Origin: an uncultured Clostridium sp.
GTDB taxonomy: Bacteria > Bacillota_A > Clostridia > TANB77 > CAG-508
Direction: 5' to 3'
DNA length: 6,111 nucleotides
Assembly: GCA_946491915.1 (NCBI GenBank)
Contig: CAMLYR010000084.1
Coordinates: 1 to 6,111 of the forward strand
Positions 1 through 5,758 of this stretch are shown here, piece after piece (within the stretch, counting starts at the first letter, position 1; every line of letters begins with the position of its first letter). The notes below the pieces were generated by a model. The model saw only the letters and a program-made list of their open reading frames with translations. It searched no databases and was not told where the DNA came from. The translations under genes were made by a program, and so were the position numbers.

Positions 1-340
1 TAGCTTCTTGCGGAGTTCTTACTCCCCACATTTCACTAAAAGTATTCATATTAAAAGGCAAGTTGTACATATGTCCTTTATAGTTTGCAACAGGACTATT
101 AGTATAACGATTAAATTCAGCAAATTGTTGTACATAATTCCATACTTCTTTGTTTGAAGTGTGAAAAATATGTGCACCATATTGATGAACTTGGATACCA
201 TCTACCTCTTTAGTATAAATATTACCTGCAATATGATCTCTTTTTTCAATTACTGTAACTTTGTTTCCATGTTTTGCTGCTTCATGAGCAAATACTGCTC
301 CAAAAAGACCAGAACCAATTATTAGATAATTATTTTCCAT
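1..340 (-). CDS. glf: UDP-galactopyranose mutase, N-terminal part (cut by left edge)
   Basis: Flavoenzyme that interconverts UDP-galactopyranose and UDP-galactofuranose in the cytoplasm, supplying the donor for galactofuranosyl transferases. The visible 113 residues start MENNYLIIGSGLFGAV. They show the FAD-binding Rossmann motif GSGLFG at residues 9-14, the acidic end of the second strand with VIEKRDHIAGN at 30-40, YGAHIFHT at 54-61, and FNRYTNSPVANYKG followed by LPFNMNTFSEMWGV, all hallmark stretches of bacterial Glf. The frame runs open off the left edge; the family is normally about 370 residues, so roughly 70% lies outside. The ATG at 340-338 is chosen because translation begins exactly at the conserved family N terminus. 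It lies 2 bases after the TAG of the broken upstream gene. No good Shine-Dalgarno is seen at normal distance, which suggests translational coupling. The family assignment is near certain. Confidence 0.96.
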   Translation of the reverse strand, partial: MENNYLIIGSGLFGAVFAHEAAKHGNKVTVIEKRDHIAGNIYTKEVDGIQVHQYGAHIFHTSNKEVWNYVQQFAEFNRYTNSPVANYKGHMYNLPFNMNTFSEMWGVRTPQEA

Positions 341-342
341 CA

Positions 343-674
343 CTATTCAAAAAAATCTCTTTCAATAAAATTTCTAAAATGTCCAGACCAAGCTTTCCAA
401 CTGATAAGACTAAAATAAACATTTCTACTTTCATCAGAAAGTCTTTCGAATTCTTTATTTCTATATGCTTTTTCAATACACTTACCAAAATCTCTCCCCT
501 CCGCGACAATGGTAGTGTATAGCCATTTTTAAACAAAATATTTTGACTTCCGTATGGAATCCATTTTACATCTACACCAGCATTTTTAATTGCATGATAA
601 GCATGTAATACATTTTTGACCAAGCCATACGATCCATTTTGAATTTACAGGGGCAATATAACCTACTTTCCTAT
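343..674 (-). pseudogene. Decayed, shortened gene between GT2 and glf (possible glycosyltransferase remnant)
   Basis: Protein-like sequence continues here but in two frames. The first block, following the upstream stop, reads RKVGYIAPVNSK. Near the A-run at 637-640 the sensible reading moves to another frame and continues NGSYGLVKNVLHAYHAIKNA, then GVDVKWIPYGSQNILFKNGY and TLP. Near 510-512 it returns to the first frame with IVAEGRDFGKCIEKAYRN, then a basic, aromatic tail ending SGHFRNFIERDFFE and TAG at 345-343. No start codon exists in the first frame: a TAA lies just upstream, in the end of the preceding gene. The two shifts cancel, as in a gene with independent small indels. The middle frame taken alone, from a TTG at 623 to 330, would give 97 residues overlapping glf, but its last 60 or so residues look like out-of-frame translation. 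The total of about 110 residues is far too short for a glycosyltransferase, so an internal deletion is also likely. I do not recognise the family; a GT-B type transferase is a guess from context and from the NGYTLP/GKCIEKAYRN style of the C-terminal part. Confidence 0.7.
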
Positions 675-1675
675 TTTTTTAGAGTAACATATATTTTTGC
701 AGCAAAGTTAGCTGTTTTTCTATTCATAAAGAATTTAAAAAAAGTTTTTTTTATCATGCTATTTTCAAAATAAGGGACTGTATTTATCCCTATATTTTGT
801 AATTCGTAAACTGCTGACATTATATTATCCCAATACTTATTATTAAAACCATTAATAGACACCCTCTTATATTCTGCTAATATAAGTCGTAGTTGCATAT
901 AAAGTCTATACATTAAAAAATCGACATTATTATCGACATTATTATTGTTGATTATTTCAAAAGTTTTTTTCCACACGGTTAAATAATCATTAATTATAGA
1001 CTTTCTTATATCAGTTGCTGTATTTCCTGGTCTATCTTGTAAATAAAAAGCGAGGGCTTTATCATAATATGATACTTTCTTCGCTCTAGACAACGCAACC
1101 AAATATAACAAAAAATCCGTATAACTCACGTGTTTAGGGAAACTAACATTTTTTAGCAATTGGGTTTTATAAAGTTTTGCATGCGGTGAAACTTGAAAAA
1201 AAGAAAACAGCTGTATATCCTGTGTTTCTGAATATACTTTTTTAGGTTCAATACTTTCTAAATATCCTGGTTTCACAGAACATTTATGAGCACTTCCATC
1301 ATCAGCATACACATCAAATCGATCCCCTACTACAATATCAGTGTCATTATTTTTGGCAAATGTATAAAGTACTTCTAAACAATCTTCTTCCAACCAATCA
1401 TCAGGATCACAAACCAAAAAATAATCAGAATCAATACTATTTATAGCTAACTCTAACGCTGAACCATAGCCACCATTTTCTTTATCAATTACTTTAATTC
1501 TATTATCTTTTGCAGCACATTCTTTCGCATACTTACTAGAATTATCTGGCGATCCATCATTAATAGCCAAAACTTCAAAATTACTGTATGTCTGATTTTC
1601 TAATGACTCAAAACACTTTTTTACATATTTTTCAACATTATACATTGGAACAATTACGGTTATGTCTGATTTCAT
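671..1675 (-). CDS. Glycosyltransferase family 2 (GT-A fold)
   Basis: Cytoplasmic or membrane-associated transferase that adds one sugar from a nucleotide-sugar donor to the lipid-linked repeat unit; donor and acceptor cannot be read from sequence. The 334 residues open with the GT2 signature ITVIVPMYNVEKYV (5-18), then AINDGSPDNS (37-46, nucleotide-binding DGS), ENGGYGSALELAI (66-78) and FLVCDPDDWLEEDC (86-99), where DPDD supplies the metal-binding DXD aspartates. The C-terminal part, after about residue 230, is variable, charged and lysine-rich, as in many EPS/capsule GT2 enzymes of 300-350 residues. The gene starts 7 bases after the stop of the GT4 gene; ATG 1675-1673 is preceded by only a weak GGGG element at 1686-1689. 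Residues 245-252 are a NNVD doublet produced by a 12-base tandem duplication. All catalytic motifs are intact, so the gene is probably functional. Confidence 0.93.
   Translation of the reverse strand: MKSDITVIVPMYNVEKYVKKCFESLENQTYSNFEVLAINDGSPDNSSKYAKECAAKDNRIKVIDKENGGYGSALELAINSIDSDYFLVCDPDDWLEEDCLEVLYTFAKNNDTDIVVGDRFDVYADDGSAHKCSVKPGYLESIEPKKVYSETQDIQLFSFFQVSPHAKLYKTQLLKNVSFPKHVSYTDFLLYLVALSRAKKVSYYDKALAFYLQDRPGNTATDIRKSIINDYLTVWKKTFEIINNNNVDNNVDFLMYRLYMQLRLILAEYKRVSINGFNNKYWDNIMSAVYELQNIGINTVPYFENSMIKKTFFKFFMNRKTANFAAKIYVTLKK
921..944. repeat. Perfect 12-base tandem duplication inside the GT2 gene
   Basis: The unit tcgacattatta occurs twice head to tail, at 921-932 and 933-944. On the coding strand it yields the in-frame doublet NNVD-NNVD (residues 245-252 of the 334-residue GT2 protein), in a low-complexity Asn-rich segment of the variable C-terminal part. 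Because the unit is four codons long, gain or loss of a copy would keep the frame. It looks like a slippage product. Confidence 0.85.
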
Positions 1676-1682
1676 TATTTTA

Positions 1683-2801
1683 TTACCCCAAATAAATTTT
1701 CTTCAACTTTTCAGCAGTATTTCTAATATCGTATCCCTGTTTTTCTAAAAAAAATGTATTTTCTGCTCGATCATACTTCCTGGATAGTAACTTTAAACTT
1801 TGCTTATACCACTCTTTAAGCGATGAATTTAAGTCAAGAAACATCACATTATCAGTAACCTTAATATCCAGAGGAACATTAGTGGAAGCTAATACCGGAA
1901 GCCCAGCATCCTGAGCTTCAATACTTGCAATTCCTAGTCCTTCATATTCAGAAGGAAAAATAAATAAATCCATTGCTTGTAGATAATCTTCAACATTATC
2001 TACATTTCCTATTAATTGGACATATTTCTCTAATCGATTTTGCTTAATACTCATTCGTATTGATTTTTCCTGTGGACCAGCTCCTATAAGTAATAGCTTG
2101 GCCTTAGTATTATTTTTAATAAAATAACTTAATAGCTTTATTAAAAATATTTGATTTTTCTCAGGTGATAGCCTTCCAACATGACCAACTAGTATTTCAT
2201 TATCTGAAATATTCAATTTGTTACGATAATGTTCTCTAGTCCCAATATTATATGCATACTGCTGTATGTTAATTCCATTTTTTAAAATTCTTCCTTTTTT
2301 GTTAAAAATTTTTTTTGAAAATTGCCAATATGCAGCTTTTTTTGTTGGAGCAACCAAAACGTCAGCATATTTACTAAAGATTGGTGCATAAATCTTTTTA
2401 ATTACTTCATGCTTTACATTCTTATTTTTTCCTGACATGTGCGAATGCACAATAACTTTTTTCACACCTGCTTTTTTAGCATACAAGGTAAATAATGCAA
2501 GTATAGATATACTTCCACTATTTATATGCACAACATCATATTGATTATCTTGCAGTATTTTTTTATATGTATTTACAACATTAAATCTATTCTTTCCAAC
2601 ATTAAAAGGTAAATTAAAAGAGTATAGCGTAGAATTTAGTGATTTAATAAAGCTAATATAGTCGGGATTATCAGCATAATATGGTGTTAAAAAATCGAAT
2701 TTTAGACCTTTTTTGTTCATATTTTCAATTGTTCTAAATACAAAAGCCTCTTGCCCACCATACAAAATTGGCTCACCAAACGCCTCTAAAATCTTTTTCA
2801 T
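1683..2801 (-). CDS. Glycosyltransferase family 4 (GT-B fold), EPS/capsule type
   Basis: Retaining GT-B glycosyltransferase expected to act at the cytoplasmic face on the undecaprenyl-linked repeat unit; the sugar is unknown. Starting from ATG 2801 the protein has 372 residues, normal for the family. The N-terminal domain has MKKILEAFGEP followed by YGGQEAF (14-20) and VVHINSGS. The C-terminal domain has VGHVGRLSPEKNQ (205-217), LLLIGAGP (236-243), then SEYEGLGIASIE, which carries the EX7E pair at E287 and E295, and AGLPVLAS. An in-frame TTG at 2810 would add three residues, but AGAAAG at 2811-2816 sits 9 bases before the ATG and directly abuts the TTG, so ATG is preferred. It lies 21 bases after the GT2 stop upstream and 7 bases before the next GT2 start, consistent with co-translation in one operon. 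All motifs are intact. Confidence 0.94.
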   Translation of the reverse strand: MKKILEAFGEPILYGGQEAFVFRTIENMNKKGLKFDFLTPYYADNPDYISFIKSLNSTLYSFNLPFNVGKNRFNVVNTYKKILQDNQYDVVHINSGSISILALFTLYAKKAGVKKVIVHSHMSGKNKNVKHEVIKKIYAPIFSKYADVLVAPTKKAAYWQFSKKIFNKKGRILKNGINIQQYAYNIGTREHYRNKLNISDNEILVGHVGRLSPEKNQIFLIKLLSYFIKNNTKAKLLLIGAGPQEKSIRMSIKQNRLEKYVQLIGNVDNVEDYLQAMDLFIFPSEYEGLGIASIEAQDAGLPVLASTNVPLDIKVTDNVMFLDLNSSLKEWYKQSLKLLSRKYDRAENTFFLEKQGYDIRNTAEKLKKIYLG

Positions 2802-2810
2802 ACTATCCAA

Positions 2811-2816
2811 CTTTCT
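2811..2816 (-). promoter_or_regulatory. Ribosome binding site deciding the GT4 start
   Basis: AGAAAG on the minus strand lies 9 bases upstream of ATG 2801-2799. It would have no spacer to the alternative TTG at 2810-2808, so it supports the ATG as the start. Confidence 0.55.
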
Positions 2817-2822
2817 ACATTT

Positions 2823-3713
2823 TTATTTTATATACTCTATAGACGGATTAAAACGTAATCCCTCAATTGTTCCTTTAAATATCATCTTTAACCTTTTACG
2901 TTTATTATTTTTAGCTTTGAACAAAACCCTTATCATGTGATCATTTAAACGTAAAAATTCATATCCATATCCTTTTAACCCTTCCCTTCTATAAAAGAAA
3001 AAATCATTCCTATACAGATATCTATATCTTTCTATTCTTTCTGGGACATCTGTTGCAATGTTTGCACCAACATTAGTTTTTGTTTTATGCACAACAATAC
3101 TATTAGTTACAACATAACATTCATATTTTGAGGAAATTCGTCTTGTATATTCCCAATCATCAGTCCAAATAAAGAATTCCTTAATTGGTAACCCTACTTT
3201 TTTGATAACTGAAACTGGAACAAATAAGGAAACAAAAGAAGCTAAAGTAACAGGTATCAATTCAGATGAAAAATCAGACACATTTTTTGTTAATGTCCTT
3301 CTCTGAATATTCATCGTACACAAGGTATTATCGGTCCACAAAGTTTTACTAGACAAAAAGCCGTAATCATGATTTAGATTTATATCTGCCTTAAGAAACT
3401 CATTCAAAGCATTTTTAGTTGGTATGCAATCATCATCCATAATCCAAACAAAATCATAATCCTTTTGAGCTACCATCTTTATACCATACTGAAATCCACC
3501 AGCACCACCTAGGTTTTTCCCCGTATTAACATAGTTTATACTGTTATCATCAATATATTTTGCAATATAATTAACTGTACCATCTGTACTATTATTATCA
3601 ATAATATATATATCTGGCTTTGCGGTTTGTTCCAATAAGCTTTCAATACATTCTTTTAGTAACTTTTTTCTATTATATGTTACTACAATAGCGGCAACTT
3701 GCTGTTTCCTCAT
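2823..3713 (-). CDS. Glycosyltransferase family 2, galactofuranosyl/rhamnosyl transferase-like
   Basis: Inverting GT-A transferase of 296 residues. It begins AAIVVTYNRKKLLKECI (7-23), with IIDNNSTDGT (37-46), NLGGAGGF (67-74), WIMDDDCIP (90-98, containing the metal-binding aspartates) and FFIWTDDWEYTRRI (180-193), whose DD/W-E pattern holds the likely catalytic base. The NLGGAGGF, MDDD and FIWxDD-E combination is characteristic of the GlfT1/rhamnosyltransferase branch of GT2. With UDP-galactopyranose mutase encoded downstream, transfer of galactofuranose is the best inference, though rhamnose cannot be excluded. The start ATG 3713-3711 has a strong AAGGAG ribosome binding site lying within the last codons of the polymerase gene, so the two are probably translationally coupled. 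The stop TAA is at 2825-2823. No damage is visible. Confidence 0.93.
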   Translation of the reverse strand: MRKQQVAAIVVTYNRKKLLKECIESLLEQTAKPDIYIIDNNSTDGTVNYIAKYIDDNSINYVNTGKNLGGAGGFQYGIKMVAQKDYDFVWIMDDDCIPTKNALNEFLKADINLNHDYGFLSSKTLWTDNTLCTMNIQRRTLTKNVSDFSSELIPVTLASFVSLFVPVSVIKKVGLPIKEFFIWTDDWEYTRRISSKYECYVVTNSIVVHKTKTNVGANIATDVPERIERYRYLYRNDFFFYRREGLKGYGYEFLRLNDHMIRVLFKAKNNKRKRLKMIFKGTIEGLRFNPSIEYIK

Positions 3714-3718
3714 AAACT

Positions 3719-4963
3719 TTAATTCTCCTTTTTATTCATAAAGCTAACTACAGAAATAAAACTTAATAAAAATGGTACTATTAGAAATCTAAATGGATCA
3801 TACATATTTTGTGACATTATACTAGTTAATACAGTAGTACAAATTAGTAAAAATAAAAATTTATTTTGAACAAATTTGATTTTTTTTAAGCTTACATATA
3901 ATCCCATTACAAATGGTGATATAAAAATAACAAAACCTATTATTCCATATTGAAATAACATAGATAATATACCTAGGTCTGATTGGTTTACCATATGTGT
4001 ATCCAATATATTAAAATAATTCCCATCGTTTGATATACCATATCCCCACCATACACCTCTTTCTATCCAAAGAGTTTGATATGTATTTAATGTCATCATT
4101 CTTATTTGAGTACTAGATCCATAGTCTGCATTTGAAGTCGAAAAGGTATTAACCAATTTATTTAAGTAATTTCCTCTAAAAATAATTGGACTAATGGCTA
4201 TAGCTCCTACCACATCTAGAGCTTTACTTTTAAAAGTATCACTAACGATAAGTATGAATACCACTAAACTTAATAAATAGGCTATTTGTTGTGAACGTGA
4301 ATCATACACAATATATGCATATAAAAAGCACAATACTATAACTGAAATACTACGTATTTTAATTACAGTACTTTTTTCTTTGATAATTTTAAAAAGAGCC
4401 ATAACCCATACGTAATTATCTAAAAAAGTACCTGATAATCTACTTACTCCATTTCTCGCCCAATCAAATCCCATTACTTCAAAATAACCTGGAGCTACAT
4501 TCATATGTAATTTATTGTACAAAAACCACGCGCTAAATCTAAATATTAATATAGCAACTCCCATATAATATATATTATTAATAAATCTCATTCTTCGTTC
4601 AGTAATTGCTAGCACCTCCGTCATCGGAAACGTTAACAACATATACGCATAATATCTATTATGAATCAAAGCATCTTTAATTGTGTACCCAGATAAGGAA
4701 AAACTATTTAGTCTATATAACTGTATCCCAAACATTAAAATAAAAACGCCTATATAAATAGATACATATCTTGAAACTTTTATTTCTCTATTTTTTTGAT
4801 TTACATAAATAAAATATAGTAAAACAGATATAACAACACCTATACTAATACTTAAAGAATTTAAGTCTTTAAAAAGGTTGATAAAACCTAAATATAAAAA
4901 AACTATAAAGTAAATTGAATATTCATACAGTTTTACTATTTTCCATCTCATATTTTTTCTCAT
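3719..4963 (-). CDS. wzy: Wzy-type polysaccharide polymerase (O-antigen ligase/polymerase-like membrane protein)
   Basis: Integral membrane protein of 414 residues that would join flipped repeat units on the outer face of the membrane. Sequence similarity among Wzy proteins is low, so the call rests on topology and a few features. There are about 10-12 hydrophobic segments (approximately 14-31, 36-54, 66-83, 103-120, 129-149, 181-194, 204-220, 226-241, 248-262, 330-358, 369-384, 392-408). A large polar loop lies between residues 263 and 329. YDSRSQQ (220-226) follows a membrane segment, and the big loop runs into NQSDLGILSMLFQYGIIG (326-343), a pattern common in EPS polymerases. A Wzx flippase is less likely because of the long external loop and the SDLGIL motif. 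ATG 4963 has no good ribosome binding site; ATG 4951 (residue 5), with GAG 7 bases upstream, is an alternative start. The start lies 6 bases after the stop of the DUF4422 gene. The gene is extremely AT-rich: hand count gives 12% GC in 3841-3900. Confidence 0.85.
   Translation of the reverse strand: MRKNMRWKIVKLYEYSIYFIVFLYLGFINLFKDLNSLSISIGVVISVLLYFIYVNQKNREIKVSRYVSIYIGVFILMFGIQLYRLNSFSLSGYTIKDALIHNRYYAYMLLTFPMTEVLAITERRMRFINNIYYMGVAILIFRFSAWFLYNKLHMNVAPGYFEVMGFDWARNGVSRLSGTFLDNYVWVMALFKIIKEKSTVIKIRSISVIVLCFLYAYIVYDSRSQQIAYLLSLVVFILIVSDTFKSKALDVVGAIAISPIIFRGNYLNKLVNTFSTSNADYGSSTQIRMMTLNTYQTLWIERGVWWGYGISNDGNYFNILDTHMVNQSDLGILSMLFQYGIIGFVIFISPFVMGLYVSLKKIKFVQNKFLFLLICTTVLTSIMSQNMYDPFRFLIVPFLLSFISVVSFMNKKEN
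3725..3730 (-). promoter_or_regulatory. Strong ribosome binding site inside the end of the polymerase gene
   Basis: AAGGAG on the minus strand is formed by the last Lys and Glu codons of the polymerase gene and lies 11 bases upstream of the GT2 start ATG 3713. Its position inside the preceding gene suggests coupled translation of the two. Confidence 0.8.
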
Positions 4964-4969
4964 ACCAAA

Positions 4970-5743
4970 TTAAAAATGTGTTTTCGTTTTTATACCTATT
5001 TTTCGTTTAATTAAAGAAAAGCCTTTCTTTAAAGTATTCTTTCCACCAATTTGTCCCCAAGGAACTTCTACATAAGTAAATGAATTGGTATCAAGCCAAA
5101 CATCCATCAATAACTCAGAAATATATCCAAATACTCTCGCTTCTTGCACAGAATATTCAGATATATCAATTTGATTCTCAACTCTACTTAATATGCTGAA
5201 CATGAAACAACAATACGAATTAAAGGCATCCTTTCTCATAACAAACATATTAAACATATGTGCTTCACGTTTTCTCATCACTTTGTCAAATGAACTTAAG
5301 TATTGCGGATATTCTTTTGCAATAACTTCTCTTGTCCTATCAAGCGGTTCTTTATGATGTGCATGAATGTAATGTGAATAATTAGTTTCAATATAGTAAT
5401 TTCTCTTTTTAGGTAAAATCACATCATATTTTTGTAACAACTGATTTACTTTTTTGATACTAGTTACATTTTCTAAAGAATATGGCTTTGAGTCAAAAAA
5501 GAAACGACGATAATGGACTAATCCAATAGCGTCAACATCTTTCAAATTTTTCCAAGCCCAATAAACAGCAGTAAGTTCGTTGTAATTTGGATTTTTTGCC
5601 GAAATATTTTCGCCTTCGTCATCTCTTTGATATTCTATTCCAGACTTATAATTCTTTACTGCACCTACTAATACTGGTAAATAGCCTTTTTTATCTGGCA
5701 TAGGAAATTTTTTATGTGCAGCAACCAAAATCTCTATTTTCAA
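4970..5743 (-). CDS. DUF4422 protein, putative capsular/EPS glycosyltransferase
   Basis: A 257-residue soluble protein of the DUF4422 family, found in capsule and exopolysaccharide clusters and considered a glycosyltransferase, usually encoded near the priming enzyme. Visible signatures are EILVAAHKKFPMP (4-16), KNPNYNELTAVYWAWKN (50-66), IGLVHYRRFFF (73-83), the His-rich NYSHYIHAHH (121-130), FNMFVMRKDAF (164-174), FGYISELLMDVWL (205-217) and EVPWGQIG near the end. The start codon is TTG at 5743-5741, chosen because a good AGGAGA ribosome binding site lies 7 bases upstream and because the family N terminus begins here; no in-frame ATG occurs before the core motifs. It follows the priming transferase by 15 bases, so it may add the second sugar (inference from order only). 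GC is much lower than in the preceding gene. The family call is strong; the sugar is unknown. Confidence 0.9.
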   Translation of the reverse strand: MKIEILVAAHKKFPMPDKKGYLPVLVGAVKNYKSGIEYQRDDEGENISAKNPNYNELTAVYWAWKNLKDVDAIGLVHYRRFFFDSKPYSLENVTSIKKVNQLLQKYDVILPKKRNYYIETNYSHYIHAHHKEPLDRTREVIAKEYPQYLSSFDKVMRKREAHMFNMFVMRKDAFNSYCCFMFSILSRVENQIDISEYSVQEARVFGYISELLMDVWLDTNSFTYVEVPWGQIGGKNTLKKGFSLIKRKIGIKTKTHF

Positions 5744-5750
5744 AGATTCT

Positions 5751-5756
5751 TCTCCT
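5751..5756 (-). promoter_or_regulatory. Ribosome binding site supporting a TTG start
   Basis: AGGAGA on the minus strand sits in the 15-base gap after the priming transferase stop, 7 bases before TTG 5743-5741. The quality and spacing make the TTG the convincing start of the DUF4422 gene. Confidence 0.8.
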
Positions 5757-5758
5757 AA

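Noticed and set aside
274..522. Plus-strand open frame of 82 codons
   Set aside because: It lies opposite the end of the decayed gene and the start of glf, has no recognisable motif or ribosome binding site, and runs against every other gene. It is an antisense shadow.
330..623. Minus-strand 97-residue open frame taken as an intact small gene with TTG start
   Set aside because: Only its first 40 or so residues look natural. After about 510 the better protein sequence is in the other frame, ending at TAG 345-343. It lacks a ribosome binding site and overlaps glf. Treated as part of the broken gene.
2713..2940. Plus-strand open frame of 75 codons
   Set aside because: It is the complement of the junction between the GT4 and GT2 genes, whose motifs are clear; the hydrophobic look comes from antisense reading of AT-rich codons.
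3838..3920. Very AT-rich stretch considered as a promoter or origin-like element
   Set aside because: It lies fully inside the polymerase reading frame, and its A/T runs are explained by Asn, Lys, Phe and Ile codons of a membrane protein in a low-GC genome.
3719..4963. The multi-spanning protein as a Wzx flippase
   Set aside because: It has a large polar loop before the SDLGIL motif and lacks the 12-14 evenly spaced segments of the MATE-like flippase family, so polymerase is the better call.
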